From: Megalobrama amblycephala
Lineage: Eukaryota > Chordata > Actinopteri > Cypriniformes > Xenocyprididae
DNA: 64,000 nt
Assembly: GCF_018812025.1 (NCBI RefSeq)
Contig: NC_063052.1
Location: 15,476,186-15,540,185 of the forward strand
Reading direction: 5' to 3'
Made by a program: the position numbers and the translations under genes. The notes under the pieces were generated by a model. The model made no database searches. It had not been told where the DNA came from and was given only the letters and a program-made list of their open reading frames with translations. The stretch's first letter is position 1, and every line of letters begins with the position of its first letter. Positions 23,983 through 36,500 of the stretch are shown piece after piece.

Positions 23983-25988
23983 TAGGGCTGTGCGATTAAT
24001 CATAATTGATTTTCGATTTCGATTTTGGCTTCCAACGATTATGAAAACAAGATAAAAGAGGTAAAATGATTACTTCATTCCATCCAGCGCACCTTCCTTT
24101 CCACCTTCACAGCGGTGCGCTTTCGTTTCTCCCTTAAAAGCCCAAACGTAACATCCAAATCAGCCGAATAAGTGATTGATGTAAAATGCAGTCTACTGCT
24201 GCTAAACTGTGGGACGTGTTTGATATTTAGGGGATTCAAGTGCGTAGCGCTGAAACTCTATTGTAATTGTTAAATTTTCCAAGGATCATAATTTTCCCCT
24301 AAAAGTGATCAGGCAGAACAAACCGTAAATCATAAAGACTTGAAACTTTGAGGGCTGGTAATACTCACACCATCTAAAACATCACCAAGGCTCGCCCTGA
24401 TCGGCCTGATGGGGGCGCTACAGCCGTCAAAAGTATGAAATGGCTCATAAATCCTAAACCAGCTCATGTATATCGTTGTAATCTTTGGCTGAAGTTGGAC
24501 AAGATGAATGCCTCGGATTCACTCGTCGAATTTCCAGGTATTTCGGATTTTTTGGAAAACCTACTTTTGCAAACTAGTCCTAGGTTTCTGACCCGGTCGG
24601 AACCAAACCAGTGCAGCGAGATTCTCCGGAGTCTGATTGTCAATATTTATCAAAAAAAAAAAGTTGACATTTCGATTCACAGTCACTAAGAGCCGGCAAA
24701 ACGTTTAAAGTGAACTGAGCCACTTTTACTAAAACGGCCATAACTCGTGAATGAAATTAGATATTTTCAGCACACCTGTGTAAGAACTCATTCTGTGGTC
24801 GTGTGAAAAAGGACACAGTGAATGGCCACTTGGTGGCGCTATAACAGGAAAAAAACATGAAAACGGCTGTATCTACTTCACCATTAGTCCGATTGACTTG
24901 AAAATTGTCATGCACTGTCTTTGTTGTCGACATTGACACATCTCAAAAAACACTCCCTAGAGGCCTGTGAGAAATTAGAAAGAAATCGGCCACCGGGGGG
25001 CGCGGTCATGTTTTTCACGTCCACAAATGATAGCGTGATTTTTCGCCCACGTCCAGGAAATTCGTACCAAATGGTAGAACTCCTCATTCTGAGCAACTCT
25101 GCCTCTAGGACCGCCTCTATCCATCGAATTGTTCGTTAAATATTGGAGATTATTTCAAAAAACAACTTTGGCAAACTAGTCCAAGATTTTTCGCTGAATC
25201 TTGATAACTGTTAAAAAGCTTTAAAAACCATATATTTCCTATGGTAAATGACCTGTATTGGATGTAAATGCTATTTTCTATCTATGATCGAGATGGTTAC
25301 AGTCTTGCTAAAGAAAACAACAAATCTTTTTACGCATGTGCTTAAAGGCCTTAAAACATTTGAATCCCGTTAATTGCTGCTTGTAGCTATATTAAACGGT
25401 GTTATTAAAAGCGCATTAAGCCGCAAAAGAGACACTATTTCCCAGGAGCTGAACGCATATAAGCGAATGGGCTTCGGAGACGCGTCTAAAAGTGTACAAA
25501 CAAAGTCAAAATGCATTTTTGGAGAGTATTCAGGTAAACACAGAGGGTTATGTCTTAAGCAAATGTACACAGTTGAGAAACACATGTGTATCAGTATATT
25601 GGATCCGTGCATTTGCTCTTAAAGTGACAGCAGCCTAATAAACCTGCTGCTGTCTGTCATTAATGATAATAGAACAACAAATGGCAAAGGAAAATCAATC
25701 ACTGATCTAGCCTGAATAACTTCAGTAGCTTTCATTTATGTTTAATGTGTACAGTAAGACTATGCAGTGTTATTTTACATTTGATTATTAAATGTTTTTG
25801 TTGTAGTCTATTACTTACAGTATCTGAATAGTATACATCTTGTTGTAATGTTTGTAATGACTTTTTACTTGCATCTTGGAATTATTTTGAGGACCTTTTT
25901 CTTACATTAGTCAACCTAGTATTAGTTTTTGCGTGATTTCAATATTGACGAAAATAATTGTGATTTTTGCCATAATCGAGCAGCCCTA
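23983..25988. mobile_element. hAT-like non-autonomous element with nested repeat
   Basis: The left end TAGGGCTGTGCGATTAATC and the right end TAATCGAGCAGCCCTA are inverted repeats of the type seen in fish hAT elements. The flanking 8-mers (GACTGTGT and ATGTGTGT) agree at only five positions, so the duplication is decayed or misplaced. The middle (about 24285-25140) is a different repeat with GGGGGCGCTACAG, probably a later insertion. No hAT transposase frame is seen. Confidence 0.65.
24285..25140. repeat. Nested interspersed repeat inside the hAT-like element
   Basis: Contains GGGGGCGCTACAG, CTTGGTGGCGCTATAAC and GGGGGGCGCGGTCATG, similar in style to 16500-17465. Ends are estimated from where the composition returns to that of the outer element. 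Confidence 0.45.
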
Positions 25989-26514
25989 ATGTGTGTTATT
26001 AAGAATTGAACTGAGAATAAGTTTTAAATTCATGCAACTTTCAGTGTGGCCAATTGATTCAAATCTCAAAAACTGAAAATGGAGCTCTTTCTTAATTTTC
26101 TAATTTTGCCCAAATCTCAACCTCGACACAGATGATGTGCTGATTGTACAGTTAAACTACATGCAGTGTGTTTTGTTAAAGCTTGGATAATGCATTGAGA
26201 AAACTAATGCTAAGGTCATCTCATACTACCAAGAACATAAATGTAAAGACTCTTTTCCTCTCTCACATGAAAAATAGACATAAACAGTCTGATAAATCTC
26301 TCCCATCCCTGCATCATTGAGAATTACAGACCCCACAGAAGTCAGGACAGGGTTTTGTCAGTTCTGTCACTACTGTAATCCTTTAATGGTCCTTTAATAG
26401 CAGTTCAGACGGACAAAAAATGATGTAGAGCATCAGGCTTCGCTCATCAACAGAAAACTGTGGAATGGAAAGCAACTGACCACTTTAACTTTTTAAGTCT
26501 CTTTCGCTCACCAA

Positions 26515-26850
26515 GACTAAATTTATTTGATTAAAAATGCAGAAAAAATGTGAAATATTATTACAGTTTAAAATAATAGTTTTCTAATTTAATATACTTT
26601 AAAATATAATTTATTTCTGTGATCAAAGCTGAATTTTCAGCATCATTACTCCAGTCTTCAGTGCCACATGATCCTTCAGAAATCATTATAATATGCTTCA
26701 TATTTTTTTTTGATGAATTTTAATCAAAAGAACAGCATTTATTTGAAACAGAAACATTATGTATGTCTTTACTGTCATTTTTATCTTTTTTATTTCTGAA
26801 TAAAAGTATTCATTTCTTTAGAAAAAAAAGCTTTGAAGTGTAGATTTATA
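26515..26850 (-). repeat. Abundant fish interspersed repeat
   Basis: The segment containing GAATTTTCAGCATCATTACT and CATGATCCTTCAGAAATCAT is the inverse complement of the repeat at 36044-36500 (ATGATTTCTGAAGGATTATG, GCTGAAAATTCAGCTTTGAT). Confidence 0.75.
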
Positions 26851-28734
26851 AATCGTCAGTCCCAGAGTAGCAGTGTGTGTTTTTACTGTGTATACAATGC
26901 ATGCTTTTTTATATACATATATAATTTGTCAAGTCATTCAGTCAAATTTGATTGTTGTAAATTGCGGTAATTATCTGGCAAGGTTTTGAAAACTACGAGG
27001 TTTCACTGAAACAGGCCCAAACATTCATTATACTATAGAATACAGTATAAATGGAGACAAATGAAAAACAGTGGGAAGTCAATAAACACACTCAAGTTAA
27101 ACGCTATAAAACAAACTTTTAAGAGTCTCACCTACTCTAAAAATCATTAAGCAAGGATCATTTCATTCCCAAACACCTGGACTGTCAGAGCTTCGAAACA
27201 AACGAGACGAATGATCTCCTAAATCCTTAAGCTTCCATTACATGGATCTGGACTTCAGCATGAAAGCTACTCTGCTTTTTATTTTCCACAGACACAAACA
27301 GTGACTGGATGAAACATTGGTAACAATTCCTGTTTCATTGGATTCCAAAGAGCGAAAAGTTCGGAGCAAAATCTGACTCAATGTAGAACTGTAGGCTTCT
27401 TGACTCTTTTGTGTCAAAAAGTTTATATATAAAGAGAAACTATTTAAATTATCGCATAATAAGTGGATAAAGCAAAGCTCAAATGGGACTTATATCTGAT
27501 TGTAATAAAATAATATGTCACAACTTCAAATTCTATGCTTACTGACATATGCTCTCTGTGAAATGATCTCAGATTGTTTTGCGCTGAAGTAAGACCATAT
27601 CGCGGTATCATTCTCTAACATTTAATTGAACAGGAATTATTTCATTTGATTCCAGATGAAAAGTGCGATTGTTTTTAACTCCATGCCCTGGAATGTCAAG
27701 CAACAGTAAGTCATTGGACACGTCACACAAATCACTTTCACACAGTCTCTCTGTATTTTGACGTGTCCTTGACACGGTAAGCTCTTATTGTGCATTCTTT
27801 CAGGGAACTAAGATGATTCAATAGTTTTGTTTTTGGTTTCTTTATTACCCCACCCAGATGTCGACCCCATTCATAGAACGGGAAGGCTAAAGTTTGGGTT
27901 ACAGGAATTTGTTTCATTTGCATGTTGTTGCCAATTGCAATTTCCACTGACCCCACCAGCAGCACATAAAATAAACTCCACATAGATGGGTTGTGTTAAC
28001 CTGAAGATTTTATGTACTGTATTTATGTATTTTTATGCCTTTTACGAAGTCTTGATGTTGTTTTTGGGCTCTGCTAGAACAGGTTTGAAAGTTCATTATT
28101 TTCCCCATATTGCAAAGTGGAGTATTTCGCCACCATAAGTGAGATTTCAATCCGAAAGGAGCGTACATGTACAGTTTAAAGTGCATTGTTAATGGCACAG
28201 GGAACAAAGGGAACATCGATACATCAGTTCACGAGAAATGGAGTGGGAAATTCATGTGTCATTGTGTATCACTCCAGCACTTTCATAAGTTAGAATAAAA
28301 TAAAGGCAGATAAAAAGATGATTAGCCCCATGTGTGAGTTGTTCGCGGATGTAAAGTGCGTGAGACATTACTAGTGCAAACCTCATAATTACAGAAAAAC
28401 GAGATAAAAAGCATCTAAATTACATTTATTTTCACATTAAACATCACAACAGACATTTATCACGCAGTTTTAGCGCCAGGACCACTGAATTAAAAGGTTC
28501 CATGGATGTTGAAGGTTCTAATTCATTTAAAAAGCCCAATAAACATGGAAGTATTATGCAATCATTCAAGGCATTTCTCCTAATATAGAACTTTTTTGGC
28601 ATAAATGGGACCACCAGACGATCTCTTTGACCCTCAACTCTTCAATGGAGCAAGAATGGGGAAATATACTGATAAGAACACAAATAAAAACAAATTCTCT
28701 TACATGACATCCAGTAAAACTCTAGTGTCTAAAA

Positions 28735-28869
28735 CTGCTTTTCCACCGTCAGGCCAAACTGTTTTCGATTAGCCAATTGTGATGAGAATTATGGGCTGAG
28801 AACGGTTTGTAATCAGAAATATAACTGAAACCATTCTTAGAACTGTTCGACCCGCCGGTGGAAAAGCAG
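28735..28869. mobile_element. Tiny MITE (135 bp)
   Basis: Perfect 14-bp inverted termini, CTGCTTTTCCACCG and CGGTGGAAAAGCAG, bound a 135-bp non-coding segment. Confidence 0.7.
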
Positions 28870-29772
28870 CTTAAGTTCTTCAGATATCAAACATTACATG
28901 TCAAGGCCATCCGCTCCACATCGCTGAGATTTCATCCCTTATATCCAAGAATCCACAGACAGAAATGGGACAGAGCCAAGCGAATCTTTCAAATACAATC
29001 CAACACAAAGGCTGTTAATCAAAAAGACATTTTATGAAGGGTCGGCCATACATTATGCTCTGCATTACACAGCATTTCACTGCAAGGCATTCTCAGAAAG
29101 AAAACAAAAAAGAGTGAGACCCGAGAATGCATGCTTTGTTTCTGGTCAAAAGGTGAAATTTCCGTAACAAATGCTATGACTAACATCAGCGGGAAAATAA
29201 ATAAATTTTCCAGTGAACGCTGCGTTGAGAGCTGGTTCATCCCTTGAGCCGTCTTTCTTATTACTGTAGACATTTATAGACCCTTGCAAACTTGATGGAG
29301 ACGAATGATTATGAAATTGAGCCCAAGTGAATTCGGAGCACCAAGTCGTGGGGCATATTCTCCTCAGAGCATGATGGCGATCTATTAAATAAGTCATTGC
29401 GTCAGTGTTGCTTTTTATTGCTCAAACACAATGGGGTCGGATAACTGTGACTCCTCTTTGTGAGGCCATTCTAACACATTGGAGACTTAAAACCATTAAC
29501 CTCAATGCAAAACATGCATTGCATGACAGATCGACACATCTTTGCTAGAGGGCTAAAAATTTGTTTTATGACTTTAGCCATATATCAGCCATCACACATT
29601 CAAAATATTAATACTGCTAAAAAACAGAGTTGCTTGACGAAAAGGAGGGTTTTGGTCCGCTTCCAAACGAACTCTGGAGAACACAACACGGACCAAAGAC
29701 ATCTAAACGAACCGAAAACGGGACATGATGTCACAAGATGCAACCCTAAAAAGGACTTCTCAAGCATACCTG

Positions 29773-31020
29773 CACAGCAAAACCCCAGAGTTAAATCAAC
29801 TCTGCTCAGAGCACATATGGTCCCTCTCTAAATAGTGTTAAAGTAACACTGAAGCAGAGTTAAAGTTATTGAGATAATTAAGCAATTAATAAGGCTGTGA
29901 CTGAAGTCAGTTCTTGTGTTTCTCTTTTCTTCAGTGATTCTGCTTGTTAACAGCAGGCGTTCATCACTAATGCACAATCATCACTTAATTAGCCTTTCGC
30001 CGAGCCCCGCCCCCCTTAGTTACTGTTGCTACGTCCGACAAACAAATGGTCAAACACGACCAGCGCGACAGATTGCCATGACGGGAAGAGGTATACCCGT
30101 GCTTGTCAGTGACCTTTTTTGGAGCAATACCTCCGCGATATCCTCCAGATCGAGGCAAAAGGGGTTACAGTATGCAGTGGAGGGATACATTCAAAATATA
30201 AAAATACGCAATGAAGGAGACACGACTACTATCGAGGCTAATGCTTACTGGTCTCAAGCGAAATCTGAGAAACCCCATGACCTGTACCTCAAATGCAACC
30301 AGCACAGCCTCCAAGCTTCTCCTTAGTTGGGTTAGGCCCTTGCACAGCATTTACGGGATTGGGGAACTCAGGGGTAGGTTTTCCGTTCATAAAATGCTAC
30401 ATGAAAGATAAAAACAAAATTATTTAAAGTTGCTTGTTGGGGCGCTATGTTCGACTTTGTTGTAAACTGACGAAAAATAAAGTTGGGGAGCTCAAAGACC
30501 CAACACAATGGTAATCATAATCCATGGTAATCATAACTTTGGTCCAATTTGTGTTCTTGCCTCTAGTTAGTAGATCTAGACAACACGGTAACTAGTTAGC
30601 TGTTAGCCTTACCTTTGAGCAGACGTATTTATGCTTCGTAATGTTCGACTCATTTAACTGGGAGTGGGGCCGTCCACACTGTTTTATCCATTGTAGGCAC
30701 CGCTCACGTTGTGTTTCGGCTTTGGGAATGGAAAGAACACAACTCCTCCAGACAATCTCTCGGGGAATCTAGTGTCCGATTTACAAACGCCGTGGGCGCA
30801 CCGCTTCACCATCTTGGTTGGAGTCAATGTTTGACGGACCTGCTCACATAGTAATGGTTGCTATGATGTGTGATTGGACAATGGCCGTTTTGGGGGAGGG
30901 GCCGGCGAAAGGCTAATTGATTGCTTAATTATCTCATTAACTTTAACTCTGCTTCAGTGTTATTTTAACACTATTCAGAGAGGGACCATATGTACTCTGA
31001 GCAGAGTTGATTTTGCTGTG
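29773..31020. mobile_element. CACTA-like TIR element (1.25 kb)
   Basis: The left terminus CACAGCAAAA and the right terminus TTTTGCTGTG begin inverted repeats of roughly 110 bp that include AACTCTGCTCAGAG, CATATGGTCCCTCTCT and TTGAGATAATTAAGCAAT-type segments. A TG dinucleotide flanks both ends (29771-29772 and 31021-31022), compatible with the 2-3 bp duplications of CACTA/EnSpm. CACAG rather than CACTA/CACTG makes the superfamily tentative. An 82-codon frame is carried inside. Confidence 0.7.
30078..30326 (+). CDS. Small ORF inside CACTA-like element, possible SWIM/YqaJ-type fragment
   Basis: The ATG at 30078 opens 82 residues including GIPVLVSDLFW, VEGYIQNIKIRNEGD and AKSEKPHDLYLK. The GYIQNI... 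and KSEKPH... segments remind me of proteins that in fish combine a SWIM zinc finger with a YqaJ-type nuclease domain and are often tied to mobile elements. The fragment stops before any zinc-binding or nuclease motif. It may be a captured exon or a truncated element gene. The family link is from memory of style, not an alignment. Confidence 0.3.
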   Translation: MTGRGIPVLVSDLFWSNTSAISSRSRQKGLQYAVEGYIQNIKIRNEGDTTTIEANAYWSQAKSEKPHDLYLKCNQHSLQASP

Positions 31021-31040
31021 TGGAGGAATGGTTGATGAAC

Positions 31041-31316
31041 CTAGCTGAATGGAGAAGTTGTGATGAAGTGTTGCGTTGGCTGAGCAGGGTTGAGTTGAAG
31101 GTGATGGTCCTTCATCCAGCAGATGTCAGACACGTAAGCAGCTACCATCAGATCAACTGGCTGGAATGAGAGGTAGAGTTGTGTGTCATCAACATTGTGA
31201 AAGGAAAAACCATGTTTCTGAATGACAGATGCTAGTAATGACATGTAGATGGAGAACAGAAGCGGTCCCAGCACTGAGCCCTGAGGTACCCCAGTAGCTA
31301 GATGTTGCTTTATATC
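31041..31316 (-). pseudogene. LINE reverse-transcriptase fragment (L2/CR1-like)
   Basis: The minus strand encodes [20 protein letters not shown], then [12 protein letters not shown] and [10 protein letters not shown]. These are the finger/palm motifs of a non-LTR reverse transcriptase, including the catalytic block normally written YADD, here NVDD with one codon fewer before it. Upstream and downstream ORF2 regions are missing. It abuts the CACTA-like element end at 31020. Confidence 0.85.
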
Positions 31317-33127
31317 TTTTTCTTTTTTGCTCTGGACCAAAGGAACCAAGAGAACTGGACTACAAGTAAAAAAATACATTATAAGCTTGCATTAGTTAGT
31401 GTTAACTTAATTTAACTTATTGAAACATTCATAATTGGCACTAGAAGCTGTCACTACAACACCGTTCAACATATATATTTTTTTACAAGACAAGTTGTAA
31501 GTAATTTAATTTAGAGAGTGTTGCCTCCAGGTTAAATGTCCATCTGTGGTTACTCACAAAAGATATCATATCATACTCTATGTATGCAAAGACTTTTAGC
31601 ATGAAAAAATAAATAAAATCTAATTTGCGAGGAGAATGCCCCAACACATGGTGTATAACCCTGTGACCTCGGGTCAGGCAATCAAACCGGCTTGTATTTG
31701 TTGATCTTAGTTTTCTGACAGTTTACCAAACTAGGAGCTTGTTAGAGAGAACATTTCCTAGTTTGCACAGATGGGTGACTATGTTACTTGTTTAAAAAAA
31801 TCAAATTGACAGGCTCTCAAAACTAGCTGGAGCCCAAATGTTTACTTATACTGTCTGACAAAAGGGAAGTCTTTTATTGCTTTATTTGTGCCTGGACAAC
31901 TATTTTGTTAATTAGTTATGGTATTGAGCGCACATTACTAAATTATAGCTTGAATAATGTATTAAATTACCCCAAAAAATTTGAGCGAAATACCTCTCAA
32001 AATACAAATGCCACTTTATCCAGATTTCTAAGAACAATTTTCTAAGCACTCTTTTTAAACATTTGTGTGCGATCACGAATATTACTCTTTGATTGCAGTG
32101 AAAAAATCATTCATTTGACATTCTTTCAAAACTTGAAACAGATCATATCCTGCAAGAGGAAATAAAACAAAGCATAGAATTCCTATTTTCCAGAAAGAGG
32201 TTTGGATCTGATCACTGACCATTTGAAAACATGAATCTCTAACAGGAAAGAAAAGATGATTGATAGAAACATTATGCGGACCGATGATGGAGATCATGGT
32301 TTTGACCCATTGTGATCAGACTGAATGCCAAGATCCAGGTAAAGAAGAACAGACAAGCAAAGGAAGTGCAATCATAATTCCGATATTTCCGGCCAAAAGC
32401 AAAGTGTGTTATCAATACAGTCCAGATATGCTTTATTAATATTCCCCAAAGCAATAATGTATTTGCACAGTCCAACATTTAAAACCTTTGTTTCCAAATG
32501 ATACAAAGTCAAGCTCAAACTTTCATTATTCACTTTCATTATGAAGCTCACGCAGGCCTTTTAGTTACCCTGCTGTACAACACAATAATCTGAATTACTT
32601 GAATTCAAATAGAAGCATCATATCATGTCAAACAGCCATGCGTCTGTGGGTCAGAGAGGGAACATCACTCGCACATTAAAAGCCTGGACGAGACGAGAGG
32701 TTACGACTACTGTCCCATTCTGTTTATTACTCAGCATCAGTTTCGCAAACTCTCAGACGTCTTTGATGTGCGGGAAACACTCGAGTCGGCCTGGAATCTG
32801 AAATATGCCAGACAAGACACTCTCTCTGTTTTCCCTCACTGAGCCACAGTTGATAGGCTTTGGTTTTTCTTGTCTTGACTCATATGCAAATATGTGTGCA
32901 CGTAGTCAGTGAGAAGATACCAGCAATGCTTTAATGGATCCATTACATGTAGTAAAAGAAAGCCAATAAACTTGAACTCACTTAGCACTGGCACTGGTGC
33001 TCACTGCGATTGCCGATGTTCGTCAAGTATGAGCAGGTCAGAGTCGTGATCTGAGCCTTAATTCAAAGGGAAAGCAAAATTATTTTTCTGACCCCACTGA
33101 CATATATTTGATCTTCAATGAGGTTTT
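31317..33127. other. Intergenic DNA, no recognised features
   Basis: Ordinary AT-rich sequence; no exon, RNA or transposon termini recognised. Confidence 0.4.
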
Positions 33128-33354
33128 ATATGAAGACTTCAGATGCAAAAGCCTCTAAGTGCCATCTGAAATTTTCTTCTAAAATGAGCATTTTTATCAA
33201 GCTTGTATGTTTATGTTCAGTTATTTCACTTTAATGGCAATGAAAAGGACCTATTAATTGCCATTAAAGTGAAATTACTGAAGCTAATCATGCAAGCTTG
33301 ATAAAAATGCTCATTTTAGGAGAAATTTCAGATGGCACTTGAAGTCTTCATATA
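33128..33354. repeat. Long imperfect palindrome (hairpin-capable)
   Basis: The left arm (TATATGAAGACTTC, then GTGCCATCTGAAATTT, AATGAGCATTTTTATCAAGC, TTTCACTTTAATGGCAAT) is repeated as its inverse complement on the right (ending GAAGTCTTCATATA). Arms are about 105 bp with a short asymmetric loop around 33242-33258. A roughly 17-bp segment present only in the left arm (33141-33157) bulges out. Confidence 0.85.
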
Positions 33355-33507
33355 CAACTTGACTCAATTTTATGTCAAAAAGGAGAAATGTCTTAAATGA
33401 TTAAGTGATGAAATGATGAAATGATTTACTGATGAAGTGTGTTTTTACGAGCTGCTTAATTCATATAATTTAGCTGAACTAGAAAATTAATTAAAACAAA
33501 ATGAATT

Positions 33508-33949
33508 AATGAAAATGGACAAACCTAGCGATCGAGTTGTTTTAATCCAGCTGTTGGGTTAAATGCTTGCTTAACTTGACTATTCTTTAAAATTTACTGT
33601 ATTTCTTGCTTAAAATGAAATCAAAATATGTTATAAATGAACATTTATAATAATAATACGTTTAATGAATAATAATTAAACAATAAACATTTATTAAATT
33701 GCTTATTAATAAATGTTAACCTTTTGATTATTATTGTTTCCTCTAGTAATTATGTGTCTGATTTTTAATTTCCAACATATTTTGGGTTCATTTTAAGCCA
33801 GACATATAGTAATTTTTAAACAATAGTTGGGTTAAATAAAACTACCCAGCAAACATTTAACGCAACCGCTGGGTTAAAACAACCCAATCCCTGGGTTTGT
33901 CCATTTGCAACCCAACTTGGGTTGTTTTTAACCCAGCATTTTTAGAGTG
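33508..33949. mobile_element. CACTNTAAAAA family element, compact copy A
   Basis: The right terminus (TTAACCCAGCATTTTTAGAGTG) and the core (GATTATTATTGTTTCCTCTAG to AATTTCCAACATATTTTGGG) match the copies at 37841-39850 and 42102-43788. Only a few 22-bp GGGTT-type units are present. The left terminus is not preserved beyond GAAAATGGACAAACC. Confidence 0.85.
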
Positions 33950-34557
33950 CATGATGGGAACCTCTAAAGGTTCTATATATGAATCGCCTGATGGAACCCG
34001 TTAAGCTTCTTGACAGAACCTATCAAATGCAGACTTATGCTCTTTAAGTGTTGCCAGGAAAGGCTGTTGGCCCACAGAGATGAGTTCCTTGGGACCAGGC
34101 CTAGCCTGTTTATCACTGCTACTTTAGGCAAAGTCGCACAACTGAGTTGCTCATTAGGACAGGCCAAAGGTTAGAGATACACCTGTCCGACCCGTCGCAC
34201 GCTGCAGTCTTCATGGGAACAGCGAGAGGAGCCAAACCGATCTTCCACAACTTCGGCCAGTCAGAGAGACATCACACGGCATGATGAATCACTGCTTCTC
34301 TGGCATATGCTGTGAAGGGCTTTTGATTACAGCAGTAAAGTGCTCTCTGGGGAATTACAGCACTAAATAGCTATAAATTCGAAGGGAACATACTGTCAGC
34401 GATGGCTAAAACCGGTCCTAATGATTCCCTGACTTGCCGTGTACCTTCGATGGCATACTAGTCCAGTAAGGAACAGTGAGTGCAGATGCCTGGTTGGTAC
34501 ATCAACAGATGGAAAGTGTTCACCATGACCCTTGACACACATGAGACATGATATGCC
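33950..34557. other. Intergenic DNA, no recognised features
   Basis: Ordinary sequence; nothing supported. Confidence 0.4.
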
Positions 34558-34609
<52 letters not shown>

Positions 34610-34649
34610 GTCAATCAATCAGTCAGTCAGTCAGTCAGTCAGTCAATCA
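34558..34649. repeat. (AATC)n/(AGTC)n microsatellite
   Basis: About 15 AATC units followed by AGTC variants. Confidence 0.97.
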
Positions 34650-34734
34650 AATGTAAAAGAATGCAAAAATTATGAATATTCTAATAATAATAATTAACAA
34701 TAATGATTTATGCATGTAGTTGATGCTTTATCCA

Positions 34735-35158
34735 AAGCAAAACAAAATAAAATAAATAAAAAAATAAAATGAATAAAATACAAATTAAATGTCAAAATAA
34801 AATAAAATAAAAATAATTTAAATTAAAATAAAATAAAATAAAATAAAATAAAAAATAAAATAAAATAAATTAAAATAAAAAACAAATAAAAATGTAGTAG
34901 ACGTTTTATCCAAAGCAAAATAAAATAAAATAAATAAAAAATAAAATGAATAAAAAATAAAATGTAAAAATAAAATAAAATAAAAAATAAAATAAATTAA
35001 AATAAAATAAAAACCAAATAAAAATGTAGTAGATGTTTTATCCAAAATAAAATAAAATAAAATAAAATAAAATAAAATAAAATAAAATAAAATAAAATAA
35101 AATAAAATAAAATAAAATAAAATAAAATAAAATAAAATAAATAAAATTAAATTAAATG
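34735..35158. repeat. (AAAAT)n array, 0.4 kb
   Basis: AAAAT pentamers with occasional AAAT units. A 100-bp segment containing AATGTAGTAGA(C/T)GTTTTATCC is itself tandemly duplicated (near 34890 and 35022, with a relative at 34710), showing nested duplication within the array. Confidence 0.95.
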
Positions 35159-35298
35159 AATAATAATAATAAAAAAGGTTGAATAGGTTCCATTGCTATA
35201 TTCAATGCCAAGATCAGTCAGACACATTGTGGGACATTTACTGTATAGATTATCCACAATCAAACTCCCCCTAGTGGTTATAGTGGTATTCACACCAT

Positions 35299-35301
<3 letters not shown>

Positions 35302-35344
<43 letters not shown>

Positions 35345-35352
35345 ATATATAT
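35302..35352. repeat. (CT)n then (TA)n microsatellite
   Basis: About 40 bp of CT dinucleotides are followed by a short TATATATA tract. Confidence 0.95.
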
Positions 35353-35367
35353 AACTGTGAACTGTAA

Positions 35368-35765
35368 GGTGGGGTCCAAAAGTCTGAGACTATACTGAAA
35401 ACAAATTTAAAATCATTTTATATCATCATTTTATAAATTTAATCTTTAAGATTATCTGGTGCTTAATGAAAAAGAAATATTAATAAGATTAATTAGATTC
35501 TGCCTTATTTCTAGATCACTAATCGAGTAAGGAAATTTGTGACATTGATCATGCAAATCACATGAGATGACAAAAGAGGGACAAACCAAAAACTAAGAAA
35601 TTTTTATTTTTATTTTTTTAGCTAAGACTGTTATTTAGATGTATTATTGGCAATAAAAATATATATTTTTTTTTATAATAATAATAATAAAAGTAAAAAA
35701 TAATAATAATAATAATTAAATTAAATTTTATTACTTTTCCCAGTGGTCTCAGACTGGACTTCAAA
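35368..35765. mobile_element. MITE-like repeat
   Basis: The left end GGGGTCCAAAAGTCTGAGAC and the right end GTGGTCTCAGACTGGACTTC are imperfect inverted repeats around AT-rich DNA with (AAT)n near 35675-35720. Confidence 0.55.
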
Positions 35766-36043
35766 TATTGTGTGCCGACGTCTGTCCTGTGAGGATGTGA
35801 GTGTGTCTTTCTTTGTGTGTCAGGTCAATGGAGTCATTTGACCTTTGTAAATTTATGACAGCATAAGTTTCACGCACAATCATAGACTCGCAGGCATTTC
35901 CTGACCGGCACTAGCAGATATCTATAGACATACTGCTTCACTTATAGAAGACGACAAACACGTCAGTCAGCTTCAACAGAACTGAACAGAACTCATTTAT
36001 GACATCAGATGCCTGTTTGCAAACATACTAGTGAAAATGCACA
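35766..36043. other. Intergenic DNA, no recognised features
   Basis: Nothing supported in this stretch. Confidence 0.4.
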
Positions 36044-36500
36044 CTATTGCTCAAAAGTCTGGGGTCAGTAGTTCATGAATACTTGTATTCAAGAGGGATC
36101 CATTCATTTGGTTAAAAGTGACAGTAAAGACATTTATAATCTTACAAAATATTTCGATGTCAAATAAATGCTGTTTTTTTTTTAAACTTTCTATTCATCA
36201 AAGAATACTGAAAAATATGTATCACAGTTTCCACAAATATATTAAGCTGTTTTCAACATTGATAAAAATCATAAATGTTTATTGAGCAGCAAATCATCAT
36301 ACTAGAAATGATTTCTGAAGGATTATGTAACACTGAAGACTGGAGAAATCATGCTGAAAATTCAGCTTTGATCACAGAAATAAATTACACTTGACTATAT
36401 ATTCACATAGAAAACAGCTATTTTAAATTGTAAAAATATTTCACTGTTTTTCCAGTATTTTTAATCAAATAAATGCAGCATTGGTGAGCAGAAGAGAACA
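36044..36500 (+). repeat. Abundant fish interspersed repeat
   Basis: Starts at CAAAAGTCTGGGGTCAGTAG and ends near GCAGCATTGGTGAGCAGAAG. It matches 26515-26850 in inverse orientation and fragments around 43793-43820 and 44502-44590. Confidence 0.8.

Larger units (their letters stand above)
25989..29772. other. Intergenic DNA with two small repeats
   Basis: Besides the repeat at 26515-26850 and the MITE at 28735-28869, this 3.8-kb stretch shows no exon, RNA gene or TIR element that I recognise. Several 60-108-codon open frames are within chance expectation. Confidence 0.4.
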
